Shown: positions 1-6,383 of the stretch, one piece after another
Layout of the letters: the number at the start of each line of letters is the position of its first letter
Position numbering within the stretch: position 1 is the first letter of the stretch
Assembly (NCBI GenBank): GCA_002353635.1
Contig: DEKA01000027.1
Span: forward strand, 3,141-12,937
Direction of reading: 5' to 3'
Source: Lachnospiraceae bacterium UBA2734
GTDB taxonomy: Bacteria > Bacillota > Clostridia > Lachnospirales > Lachnospiraceae
Length of the DNA: 9,797 bases
Notes under the pieces: generated by a model
What the model saw: only the letters and a program-made list of their open reading frames with translations
Database searches by the model: none
Told to the model about the DNA's origin: nothing
Program-made: the position numbers and the translations under genes

Positions 1-11
1 ATCGGCGTCAT
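1..11 (-). CDS. Start of a truncated minus-strand gene (function unknown)
   Basis: Only the first codons are in the window: an ATG at 11-9 followed by ACG and CCG, running off the left edge. Support comes from an AGGAGG ribosome binding site on the minus strand (28-23), a well-spaced sigma-A promoter further upstream (174-146), and no competing plus-strand gene. The RBS-to-ATG gap is 11 nt. An in-frame TTG at 17-15 would give a 5-nt gap, so the exact start is uncertain. Nothing can be said about the product. Confidence 0.4.
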
Positions 12-139
12 TTTCAAACTTACCTCCTCGCACAAAGAAAGAGCAATACGGAGGTGTCTTCCAACAGAAGTTATGTCTTCCACACATCCATATTGCTCTT
101 TTATTCGCTTCTCTATGACGCTGTGCATGTCCGCACAGC
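12..139 (-). promoter_or_regulatory. Structured 5' leader of the left-edge gene, with two hairpins
   Basis: Between the predicted transcription start (about 139) and the minus-strand ATG lie two inverted repeats. One is a perfect 7-bp stem at the very 5' end (GCTGTGC 120-126 with GCACAGC 133-139, 6-nt loop). The other is a long stem pairing 38-57 with 82-101, with 18 of 20 positions complementary, around a 24-nt loop that itself contains CTTC/GAAG. On the minus strand the long stem ends in GCTCTTTCTTTG shortly before the RBS, so it could be an attenuator. On the plus strand it ends in CTCTTTTA, so it could instead be a terminator for a gene outside the window. Confidence 0.45.
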
Positions 140-145
140 ACTCCT

Positions 146-174
146 ATAATAACAGGGCCGGCAAAAATTTTCAA
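146..174 (-). promoter_or_regulatory. Sigma-A promoter for the left-edge minus-strand gene
   Basis: On the minus strand TTGAAA (174-169) and TATTAT (151-146) are separated by exactly 17 nt, each one mismatch from consensus. It points away from the ybaK-like gene, so the two genes are divergent. Confidence 0.6.
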
Positions 175-225
175 AGCGTTTTGTGAAAACTGGTGTACAA
201 TGATGCACTTAAGGAGGTACATATA

Positions 226-690
226 ATGTCATTTGAGCGAGCAAAAGCATATCTTGAGAAGGTCGGATTCGCATCCCACATCATTGTGCCGGAAGAGTCT
301 ACAGCAACCGTGGAGCTGGCAGCGCAGGCACTGGGCACAGAGCCGGGAGCGATTGCGAAGACCCTCTCCTTTATCGTGGACGATGAGCCGATTCTGATTC
401 TCACGGAGGGGACAGCCAGAGTCGACAACCACAAGTTCAAGGAGACTTTCCATACCAAGGCGAAGATGATCGCCCGCGATCAGGTGGAGGCACTGGTCGG
501 TCATGAGCCGGGCGGCGTGTGCCCGTTCGGAATTAATGATGGTGTGAAGGTTTACCTCGATGAGAGTCTGAAGAAGCATGACATTGTTTATCCCGCGGCC
601 GGCGACGACCACAGCGGCGTGAAGCTCACACTGGAGGAGTTGGAGCAGGCGATTCCGCACTTTGGCTGGGTGGATGTGTGCAAAGCGTGA
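226..690 (+). CDS. YbaK/EbsC-family aminoacyl-tRNA deacylase-like protein
   Basis: The 154-residue product matches the usual length of single-domain YbaK/EbsC proteins, which clear mischarged tRNAs in the cytoplasm (for example Cys-tRNA(Pro) or related substrates). Visible family marks are the helix-strand pattern with IAKTLSF (conserved Lys45), the signature GHEPGGVCPFG at residues 92-102, and the late AGDDHSGVKLTLEEL segment. The ATG at 226 is chosen because AAGGAGG at 211-217 sits 8 nt before it. A GTG at 193 in the same frame has no RBS and would place the RBS inside the gene. A TACAAT at 196-201 might be a -10 box but has no good -35. It stands alone, divergent from the left-edge gene, with a weak hairpin at its stop codon. 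The tRNA specificity cannot be read from sequence; assignment to the family is firm. Confidence 0.9.
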   Translation: MSFERAKAYLEKVGFASHIIVPEESTATVELAAQALGTEPGAIAKTLSFIVDDEPILILTEGTARVDNHKFKETFHTKAKMIARDQVEALVGHEPGGVCPFGINDGVKVYLDESLKKHDIVYPAAGDDHSGVKLTLEELEQAIPHFGWVDVCKA

Positions 691-716
691 GCCGACGTAA
701 GGGCCGGTTCGTATTT
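689..716 (+). terminator. Weak terminator after the ybaK-like gene
   Basis: GAGCCGAC (689-696) pairs with GCCGGTTC (703-710) with one G-U pair and one mismatch around a 6-nt loop, followed by GTATTTTC. The stem starts at the stop codon. The T tract is short, so this is tentative. Confidence 0.4.
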
Positions 717-781
717 TCAAAAACAGGCGACTTGCACTAAACAGCTGATAAAAACAGAGAAATACATAAAGATTATGAAAA

Positions 782-796
782 CAGTAATGATTATTA
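782..796 (+). promoter_or_regulatory. Possible PerR-like operator upstream of rubrerythrin
   Basis: The 15-mer CAGTAATGATTATTA agrees with the PerR box TTATAATnATTATAA at 10 of 14 defined positions and contains a perfect TAAT-G-ATTA core. Clostridial rubrerythrin genes are commonly under PerR control. The site lies just upstream of the likely -35, and the surroundings are AT-rich, so a chance match is possible. Confidence 0.3.
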
Positions 797-803
797 TTTG
801 TTC

Positions 804-833
804 TTGATTTCTCCTTTTTGGTGTGGTTATATA
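804..833 (+). promoter_or_regulatory. Probable rubrerythrin promoter
   Basis: TTGATT (804-809) and TATATA (828-833) are 18 nt apart; each matches the sigma-A consensus at 4 of 6 positions, and a TG lies just before the -10. The resulting leader of about 130 nt holds GCTGCC/GGCAGC (stem, loop GGAACA, around 883-900) and an outer ACGGA/TCCGT pairing. Confidence 0.45.
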
Positions 834-970
834 TACACATGAGGAAACGGACGGGAAATCATCAGACACCTGATCCGTTCCTGGCTGCCGGAACAGGCAG
901 CGGCAACTGATGCGATGTTAACGAATGTCTACAGCAATTCCAATCACAGCAAGAGGAGAACAAAAAAACC

Positions 971-1507
971 ATGGGCAGATATGACGGAACACAGACCAAG
1001 AAGAATCTCGAGACCGCATTTTCCGGTGAGTCTCAGGCGAGGAACAAGTACACTTACTTCGCTTCCGTAGCGAAGAAGGAAGGCTATGAGCAGATCGCCG
1101 CACTCTTCCAGAAGACAGCCGACAACGAGAAAGAGCACGCAAAGATGTGGTTCAAGGAGCTCGACGGCATCAGCGATACAAAGGCTAACCTCGAGGCAGC
1201 CGCTGAGGGCGAGAACTACGAGTGGACAGATATGTATGACGGCTTTGCGAAGACGGCTGAGGAAGAGGGCTTCAAGGACCTCGCTGCGAAGTTCCGCATG
1301 GTCGCTGCCATTGAGAAGCATCATGAGGAGCGCTACCGCGCACTTCTGAAGAATGTCGAGACCATGCAGGTCTTCGAGAGAAGCGAAGTCAAGATCTGGG
1401 AGTGCCGCAACTGCGGTCACATCGTGGTCGGCACAAAGGCTCCCGGCGTGTGTCCTGTATGCGGACATCCGCAGAGCTATTTTGAGATCAGTGCACAGAA
1501 CTATTGA
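971..1507 (+). CDS. rbr: Rubrerythrin (ferritin-like diiron domain plus rubredoxin domain)
   Basis: Rubrerythrin is a cytoplasmic peroxidase that reduces hydrogen peroxide with electrons from rubredoxin or NADH-dependent partners and protects anaerobes from oxidative stress. The 178-residue product shows the classic order. A four-helix ferritin-like domain (about 1-137) carries E20 in SGESQARNKY, ExxH at 53-56 (ENxEH-type NEKEH), an AEEEGF segment at 96-101 and a second ExxH at 115-118. A C-terminal rubredoxin-like domain follows, with C145xxC148 and C161xxC164 and the short 12-residue spacing typical of rubrerythrins. The start is supported by AGAGGAG at 952-958, 12 nt upstream. It appears monocistronic, with its own promoter and a palindromic hairpin after the stop. 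Nothing is missing or degraded; assignment is secure. Confidence 0.96.
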   Translation: MGRYDGTQTKKNLETAFSGESQARNKYTYFASVAKKEGYEQIAALFQKTADNEKEHAKMWFKELDGISDTKANLEAAAEGENYEWTDMYDGFAKTAEEEGFKDLAAKFRMVAAIEKHHEERYRALLKNVETMQVFERSEVKIWECRNCGHIVVGTKAPGVCPVCGHPQSYFEISAQNY

Positions 1508-1527
1508 TCAATAATCGGGTGAGTGGG

Positions 1528-1545
1528 GGCACAGGCGCCTGTGCC
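1528..1545 (+). terminator. Palindromic hairpin downstream of rubrerythrin
   Basis: GGCACAGGCGCCTGTGCC is a perfect 18-bp palindrome 20 nt after the rbr stop. It can form a GC-rich stem of about 7 bp with a tight loop. There is no T run after it, so it may stabilise the 3' end or act with the later structures rather than terminate alone. Confidence 0.4.
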
Positions 1546-1560
1546 TCTCATTCCCAGAAT

Positions 1561-1678
1561 AAAGCGCCCGCAGCTGCATATAGAATACCGGAACTGGACC
1601 ATGTGTGCGGTCTTTCTGCCCCCACAGGAGGACTGACGGCACCTGACCGGAAATACATCATATAGGAATGGGCGCTTT
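1561..1678. other. Nested inverted repeat, candidate structured RNA
   Basis: AAAGCGCCC (1561-1569) pairs perfectly with GGGCGCTTT (1670-1678), enclosing 100 nt. Inside, CCGG (1588-1591) can pair with CCGG (1647-1650), GTGC (1605-1608) with GCAC (1639-1642), and GTCTTTCTG (1610-1618) with CAGGAGGAC (1625-1633) as a 9-bp hairpin with loop CCCCCA and two G-U pairs. All helices nest in the correct order. The outer stem is followed by a T run (1676-1679) on the plus strand. I recognise no known riboswitch or small RNA. It lies between converging genes with no open reading frame of note. Confidence 0.4.
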
Positions 1679-1700
1679 TCACGATTGCGTATACGTAAAG

Positions 1701-1790
1701 AATCAGGAGAAATCTTCTCTGTTAACTGCTAAGGATGTGATGTGAGACATCCGGTGCAGACGCGGAAGGTTTCTCCTGATTTTGTTTTTG
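1701..1790 (+). terminator. Large hairpin terminator with an internal hairpin
   Basis: AATCAGGAGAAATCTTCT (1701-1718) pairs with 1764-1781 over 18 positions (12 perfect plus a continuation with two G-U pairs) and runs into TTTTGTTTTTG on the plus strand. The loop contains a perfect GGATGT/ACATCC stem (1733-1738 with 1747-1752). The strong T tract supports rho-independent termination on the plus strand. On the minus strand the stem is followed only by CTTTACG, so it may serve the EamA gene weakly. The rest of the gap, 1791-1918, shows nothing notable. Confidence 0.6.
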
Positions 1791-1918
1791 TGTGTGCTGT
1801 CGTGAGAAAGGAGACATCCATATCCACATGAGATGTTCTGCATGGGTACGCGTTAGAACGGAGCAGGTTGGATGCAGGGAAAGCGGTCATCCTATCGTCC
1901 TATTACTTCATGTTCGGC

Positions 1919-2827
1919 TCACCCGCGCGCGGCAGTCTTTTTGCGCTCCGGCAGCTGCGCAAAAATAATCGCTGTGAACATGAGCACGCACCCGAGGAAC
2001 TCGCGGTTTGTAAGAGTCTGACCGAGGAAGAGCCAGCCGGAGAGCGCGGAGATCACGGATTCCAGCGACATGATCAGGGATGCGATGGCAGGATCCTGTC
2101 CCTTCTGCCCGATGATCTGGAACGTATAGGCAACGCCGCTGGAGAGAATGCCTGCGTACAGAAGCGGAAGAATGCCTGCGGCAATGCCCTGAAGAGACGG
2201 CTTTTCGAAAATAAAGCACAGCACGCTTGAGAGAACGAGGCACACAACGAACTGCAGGAGCGAGAGCTCTATGCTGTCCGTTCCCACGCAGAACCGGTCG
2301 ATGACGGTGATCTGGCAGGCGAAGAGGAAGGCGCAGGAGATCAACACGGCGTCGTAGGGCGCAATCCGGAACTGGCCGTTGATGCACAGGCAGTAGAGGC
2401 CGAGGACAGCGATGGCGACGCTGATCCATATTTTCAGACTGGATCTGCGGGTGAAGAGGAAGCTGATGACGGGCACGAGCACAATATAGAGTGCCGTGAG
2501 GAAGCCGCTTTTGCCGACGTCAGTGCCGATAAGGCCAATCTGCTGGAAGCCTGAAGCTGCCGTCAGAAAGATGCCGGCAAGAATGCCGCCGCGGAGTGTC
2601 TTTTGCCGGTCAGGAACAAAGACCTGCGTGTCGCCCGCCGCGATCCGGGCCCTGCGCATATGATTTCTGACCAGAACGATGGGGAGAAGAAAGGCGACGG
2701 CCAGCACGCTCCTCGCTGCCTGGAAGGTGAGAGGTCCCATATAGTTGTTGCCAAGGCTCTGCGCCACGAAGGCGGTTCCCCAGATCAGGGCGCCTAGGAA
2801 GAGGAAAATTCCATTCTTTAGTCTCAT
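1919..2827 (-). CDS. EamA/DMT-superfamily transporter
   Basis: The 302-residue protein is an integral membrane carrier of the drug/metabolite transporter type. It has the usual two five-helix EamA repeats: about residues 5-150 starting LFLGALIWGTAFVAQ, and about 158-292 ending FLGCVLMFTAIIFAQL, with a short basic C-terminal tail. The second repeat carries the typical ALExVxSALSGWLFLG-like stretch (residues 252-269), though the glutamate often seen right after it is Gln270 here. A polar loop at 55-80 lies between helices 2 and 3. The start is supported by AAGGAG six nt before the ATG on the minus strand. Its substrate cannot be predicted; members export amino acids, nucleotide-linked metabolites or drugs. 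It stands alone, convergent with rubrerythrin and divergent from the HMA gene. No clear promoter was found upstream. Confidence 0.88.
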   Translation of the reverse strand: MRLKNGIFLFLGALIWGTAFVAQSLGNNYMGPLTFQAARSVLAVAFLLPIVLVRNHMRRARIAAGDTQVFVPDRQKTLRGGILAGIFLTAASGFQQIGLIGTDVGKSGFLTALYIVLVPVISFLFTRRSSLKIWISVAIAVLGLYCLCINGQFRIAPYDAVLISCAFLFACQITVIDRFCVGTDSIELSLLQFVVCLVLSSVLCFIFEKPSLQGIAAGILPLLYAGILSSGVAYTFQIIGQKGQDPAIASLIMSLESVISALSGWLFLGQTLTNREFLGCVLMFTAIIFAQLPERKKTAARG

Positions 2828-3015
2828 TGATTACTCCTTGTTCAAGCTGAAACTGCATATCTGTATTATCATATCGCCCGCGGGGGCGGGTGTCATCATT
2901 GGAGGAGAAACTTTGCAGAAGTTTAATGTGCAGAAGTACCCGGCTGCCCTGCCGCAGTCCGACCTTATACCTATCGGAGAGCTTCTGAGTTTTTTTCGGA
3001 CCGCCAAAATTCCCC

Positions 3016-3044
3016 TTGCAATATATACTCCCATGGGGTATAGT
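3016..3044 (+). promoter_or_regulatory. Promoter of the HMA-domain gene
   Basis: TTGCAA (3016-3021) and TATAGT (3039-3044) are separated by exactly 17 nt on the plus strand. The start of transcription would be near 3051, giving a leader of about 80 nt. Confidence 0.65.
3024..3042 (+). promoter_or_regulatory. CsoR-like metal-responsive operator inside the HMA promoter
   Basis: TATACTCCCATGGGGTATA is a 19-nt imperfect palindrome (7 of 9 pairs complementary) filling the -35/-10 spacer and overlapping the -10. Its form, TAC plus C-rich then G-rich plus GTA, resembles operators of the CsoR copper-sensing repressor family. A bound repressor here would block RNA polymerase. No csoR gene is in the window. 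Confidence 0.5.
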
Positions 3045-3078
3045 ATAGACGTCTGAGTAAGACGAAACTAACCACGAG

Positions 3079-3111
3079 AGGTCATGTTGTTCCGGCCAGG
3101 GAGCATGACCT
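3079..3111 (+). promoter_or_regulatory. Hairpin in the HMA-gene leader
   Basis: AGGTCATG (3079-3086) pairs perfectly with CATGACCT (3104-3111) around a 17-nt loop, ending 6 nt before the AAGGAGG ribosome binding site (3118-3124). It may affect translation or mRNA stability. Confidence 0.4.
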
Positions 3112-3133
3112 GGACACAAGGAGGTTTTTGGCA

Positions 3134-3520
3134 ATGCGTGTCAATGTACCGATTAATTCAACAGATGCAGTCGTACTGGCTGTACTGGCTGTTATTTTCA
3201 TTGCGGCGATCAGAGTTTTCATCGGCTTCTGGAAGAAGCCGGAGAAGCCTTTGAACCAGATGCAGCAGGATGACAATATCCAGGCGGGCAGCAGAGTGAT
3301 GCTGACCATCGACGGCATGCAGTGCGGCATGTGCGAGATCCATGTCAAGGATGCGATCCGCAAGGCGGTGCCGAATGCGACGAAGCTGAAAGCCAATCAC
3401 ACGAGCGGAAAGGCATCCTTCATTCTTCCGGTCACCATGAAGGACGGTGTTCTGGAGAAAGAGCTGCATGCGGCCATCGATCCCGAAGGGTATCGGCTGA
3501 TCGGGCTGCAGGCGCAGTGA
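3134..3520 (+). CDS. Membrane-anchored heavy-metal-associated (HMA) domain protein
   Basis: The 128-residue protein begins with a short polar stretch and one transmembrane helix (about residues 11-32), then a positively charged linker and a C-terminal HMA ferredoxin-like domain (about 54-128). The metal site GMQCGMC at 61-67 gives C64 and C67, the GMxCxxC pair used by CopZ-type chaperones and by copper or mercury ATPases. By orientation rules the domain most likely faces the cytoplasm. ATG 3134 is chosen because AAGGAGG (3118-3124) lies 9 nt before it; the in-frame TTG at 3128 would be only 3 nt away. It converges on feoAB, and its promoter carries a CsoR-like palindrome, suggesting metal-induced expression. 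No copper ATPase is adjacent. The N-terminal anchor resembles that of the small Cys-rich proteins found beside feoB genes, but that link is inference. Metal and partner are unknown. Confidence 0.85.
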   Translation: MRVNVPINSTDAVVLAVLAVIFIAAIRVFIGFWKKPEKPLNQMQQDDNIQAGSRVMLTIDGMQCGMCEIHVKDAIRKAVPNATKLKANHTSGKASFILPVTMKDGVLEKELHAAIDPEGYRLIGLQAQ

Positions 3521-3555
3521 ACTGAACATGAGAATTTCATATTGTTCATGATAAA

Positions 3556-3602
3556 AAAGCGGACCGGTGCATCAGGGATGACCTGAGGCATCGATCCGCT
3601 TT
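3556..3602 (-). terminator. Terminator between the converging HMA and feoAB genes
   Basis: AAAGCGGA (3556-3563) pairs with TCCGCTTT (3595-3602), with an inner stem TCAGG (3572-3576) / CCTGA (3582-3586) and a GTGC/GCAT pairing between. On the minus strand the hairpin is followed by TTTTTTAT, so it best fits termination of feoAB; with a weaker T tract it may also stop the HMA transcript. Confidence 0.7.
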
Positions 3603-3612
3603 GAGATACAGT

Positions 3613-3654
3613 GCAGGACGACAGAGTGGAAGCTGTTTTCCCTCTTTGTCCTGC
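3613..3654 (-). other. Second hairpin just after the feoAB stop codon
   Basis: GCAGGAC (3613-3619) pairs perfectly with GTCCTGC (3648-3654), and the stem continues inward with AGAG/CTCT and GG/CC around bulges. There is no T run on the minus strand. It lies only 5 nt beyond the feoAB stop and could protect the 3' end. Confidence 0.4.
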
Positions 3655-3659
3655 GGCTG

Positions 3660-6329
3660 TCAGAACAGCACCGCGATGTGGTAAACAATAAATGCGGCAA
3701 TCCAGGCGACGACGCACTGGAAGACAACGATGAAGAGGGCCCACTTGCCGCCGAGTTCTCTCTTGATGGAGGTGATGGCCGCGACGCAGGGTGTGTACAG
3801 CAGGCAGAAGACGAGAAGCGATGCTGCGCCGGCTGTTGTGAGCGAGGCGAGCAGGGCTTTCGCGCCGCCGTAGAGGACGGTCAGTGTTGCAACGACGCTC
3901 TCCTTGGCCATGAAACCTGCGATGAGGGCGGTGACAATGCGCCAGTCGCCAAGGCCCAAAGGCCTGAAGAGCGGCGCGAGGACACCGGCGATCACAGCGA
4001 GTATGCTCTGCGAGGAGTCAGTGACCATATTCAGGTGGAGACTGAAGTTCTGCAGGAACCAGATGACAATCGTCGCAAGGAAGATGATCGTAAATGCTCT
4101 GTGCAGGAAGTCCTTCGATTTCTCCCAGACGAGCTGACAGACGTTGCGCGCGCTCGGCAGTCTGTAGTTGGGCAGCTCCATGACGAAGGGAACGGCCTCA
4201 CCTTTGAAGAACGTATTCTTCGACAGAAGTGCGGTCAGAATGCCGACACACACGCCCAGCACATAGAGCCCCACCATGATAAGGCCCCCTCTTCCCGGGA
4301 AGAAGGTCGCGGTCAGAAAAGCATAGATCGGAAGCTTCGCCGTGCAGCTCATGAACGGCACCAGCATGATGGTCATCTTGCGGTCTCTGTCGGAGGAAAG
4401 CGTTCTCGAGCTCATGACGGCAGGCACACTGCAGCCAAAACCGATCAGCATCGGGACGATGCTGCGGCCGGACAGTCCTATTTTCCGAAGGAGCTTGTCC
4501 ATGACGAAGGCGATTCTCGCCATATATCCCGTGTCCTCAAGAAGAGAGAGGAAGAGGAATAGCGTCACGATGATAGGCAGGAAGCTGATGACTGTGCCGA
4601 CGCCGGAAAAGATGCCGTCTATGACCAGTGAATGCAGCACAGGGTTGACACCGGCGGCGGTCATGGCGTTGTCCGTCCACGCGGTCACGGCGTCCACGCC
4701 CTCCTGCAGAAGGTTCTGGAAGAAGGCACCGATGACGTTGAAGGTCAGGAAGAAGACGACCGCCATGATCAGGGCGAACATCGGGATGGCCGTATATTTT
4801 CCGGTGAGAATCTGATCGATGCGGCGGCTTCGGATGTGCTCCTTCGACTCGCGGGGCTTGATGACGGTCTGTGCGACGAGCTTTTCAATGAAAGCAAAGC
4901 GCATGTCGGCGATCGCCGCGCTGTGGTCGAGGCCTCGCTCATCCTCCATCTGGCGGATGATGTGCCCGAGCATTTCCTTCTCGTTGGTCTCGAGCTGCAG
5001 GGCATTGAGGACGAGCTCATCGCCCTCGAGGACCTTGGTCGCGGCAAAGCGCAGCGGGATGCCTGCCTTCTGTGCGTGATCCTGAATGAGGTGCATGACG
5101 CCGTGCAGCGCTCTGTGCACAGCGCCGCCGTGGTCCGTCGGATCGCAGAAATCCTGTGTGCCCGGCACTTCATGGTATCTCGCCACGTGTATTGCATGCT
5201 CGACGAGCTCTGTGATGCCCTCGCCCTTTGCGGCGGAGATGGGTACGACGGGGAGGCCAAGGAGCTGCTCCATGCGGTTGACGCGGATGGAGCCGCCGTT
5301 GCCCTGCACCTCATCCATCATGTTCAGAGCGACGACCATGGGAACATTCAGCTCCATGAGCTGCATCGTCAGGTAGAGGTTTCTCTCGATATTCGTGGCA
5401 TCGACGATGTTGATGATGGCTGTCGGCTTATCATCGAGGATGAAGCGTCTCGAGACGATCTCCTCCTCGGAGTAAGGGGACATGGAGTAGATGCCGGGAA
5501 GGTCCGTCACCTCGGCCTCTGGATGTCCCTTGATGAAGCCGCTCTTTCTGTCGACGGTGACGCCGGGAAAGTTGCCGACGTGCTGGTTGGAGCCGGTCAG
5601 CTGGTTGAAGAGGGTTGTCTTGCCGGAGTTCTGGTTGCCGGCGAGCGCGAAGGTGATCTTTTCGCCCTCTGGGATGACCGGCTTCACATCCTTTGCCTGT
5701 CTCTTGTCCTTCTCTTCGCCGTAGCCTGGGTGATTGACAAAAGGAAGGCGGACTGTCGCATCCATGTAAGGGTAGTGCTGATGGTCGGGCGCCTTGTCTC
5801 CTTCTTTATCTTCTTTGATTTCTTCCGCCGTTCCTGCGCGGTGTATTCCGCCGATCTGGATTTTCTCTGCGTCGGCGAGGCGGATGGTCAGCTCGTAGCC
5901 GTGAATGCGGATCTCGATCGGATCGCCCATGGGGGCGAATTTCGTCAGCGTGAACTCAGCGCCTGGGATGACACCCATGTCCAGAAAATGCTGGCGTAGC
6001 TCTCCTTCGCCGCCGACGGCAGTGATGATGGCACTCTGGCCCTCTTTGAGGGAGGCGGCGGTGAGGGCGGCGCCTGATCTATTTTTGAGACCAGAATCGG
6101 CAGTTGTCTTACTGGATGATGTCAGCTGCTTTTCAGAAGCTGTTTTTTGTGTGCCCTGGGCATCGTTGAGACCGGCTGCGGCAGACGTCCTTCCAACTGT
6201 CGGTTTCTGTGCGCTGTTTTGTCCGTCTGACGTCTCTGTCCAGAGATCTTCCGCTGCAGCGCCTGATGCCTTTGCCTGCGGGGTGTCTTTTGTTTTTTTG
6301 GCTGTTTCTGCCTGTGGTTTCTCTTCCAT
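3660..6329 (-). CDS. feoB: FeoA-FeoB fusion, ferrous iron transporter
   Basis: This inner-membrane protein imports Fe(II), coupled to a cytoplasmic G domain. From the chosen start it has 889 residues: a low-complexity Ala/Thr/Ser/Lys-rich tail (1-87), an FeoA-like SH3 domain (about 88-162), a charged linker, and a G domain with G1 GNQNSGKTT (231-239), DLPG (276-279), NMMD (336-339) and SAAKG (about 365). A helical GDI-like region and the membrane domain follow, with the Gate and core motifs GFGCSVPA (630-637) and LLYTPC (ending 848). The G1 motif has Gln where FeoB usually has Pro. ATG 6329 is chosen because AGGAG lies 10 nt upstream. An in-frame ATG at 6347 overlaps that RBS region and has none of its own. 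Monomeric FeoA is not seen nearby, which fits the fusion. Transcription comes from a promoter at 6644-6616 and ends at a hairpin near 3556. Function is secure; the role of the long N-terminal tail is unknown. Confidence 0.95.
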   Translation of the reverse strand: MEEKPQAETAKKTKDTPQAKASGAAAEDLWTETSDGQNSAQKPTVGRTSAAAGLNDAQGTQKTASEKQLTSSSKTTADSGLKNRSGAALTAASLKEGQSAIITAVGGEGELRQHFLDMGVIPGAEFTLTKFAPMGDPIEIRIHGYELTIRLADAEKIQIGGIHRAGTAEEIKEDKEGDKAPDHQHYPYMDATVRLPFVNHPGYGEEKDKRQAKDVKPVIPEGEKITFALAGNQNSGKTTLFNQLTGSNQHVGNFPGVTVDRKSGFIKGHPEAEVTDLPGIYSMSPYSEEEIVSRRFILDDKPTAIINIVDATNIERNLYLTMQLMELNVPMVVALNMMDEVQGNGGSIRVNRMEQLLGLPVVPISAAKGEGITELVEHAIHVARYHEVPGTQDFCDPTDHGGAVHRALHGVMHLIQDHAQKAGIPLRFAATKVLEGDELVLNALQLETNEKEMLGHIIRQMEDERGLDHSAAIADMRFAFIEKLVAQTVIKPRESKEHIRSRRIDQILTGKYTAIPMFALIMAVVFFLTFNVIGAFFQNLLQEGVDAVTAWTDNAMTAAGVNPVLHSLVIDGIFSGVGTVISFLPIIVTLFLFLSLLEDTGYMARIAFVMDKLLRKIGLSGRSIVPMLIGFGCSVPAVMSSRTLSSDRDRKMTIMLVPFMSCTAKLPIYAFLTATFFPGRGGLIMVGLYVLGVCVGILTALLSKNTFFKGEAVPFVMELPNYRLPSARNVCQLVWEKSKDFLHRAFTIIFLATIVIWFLQNFSLHLNMVTDSSQSILAVIAGVLAPLFRPLGLGDWRIVTALIAGFMAKESVVATLTVLYGGAKALLASLTTAGAASLLVFCLLYTPCVAAITSIKRELGGKWALFIVVFQCVVAWIAAFIVYHIAVLF

Positions 6330-6383
6330 AAATCTGTATCTCCTCATCTGTCTGATTTATCGGAACTTTTTTCGGAACTGCCT

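Noticed and set aside
1868..2230. 120-codon plus-strand frame at the EamA 3' end
   Set aside because: It is antisense to conserved transporter helices, with no RBS and a charged, low-information product.
2913..3056. 47-codon TTG-start frame with a GGAGGAG site upstream
   Set aside because: It has a reasonable SD, but the promoter and operator of the HMA gene lie inside it, the start is TTG, and the peptide shows no domain. A TGCAGAAGT direct repeat (2914, 2929) lies at its start. Kept as a remote possibility only.
4632..5999. 455-codon plus-strand open frame antisense to feoAB
   Set aside because: It lies wholly opposite the clear FeoB G and membrane domains, has a biased residue make-up rich in Asp/His/Arg, and lacks an RBS or recognisable domain. 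The same applies to 3678-4562.
6330..6347. Upstream ATG (6347) as the feoAB start
   Set aside because: It has no SD of its own, while AGGAG just after it is correctly placed for the ATG at 6329.
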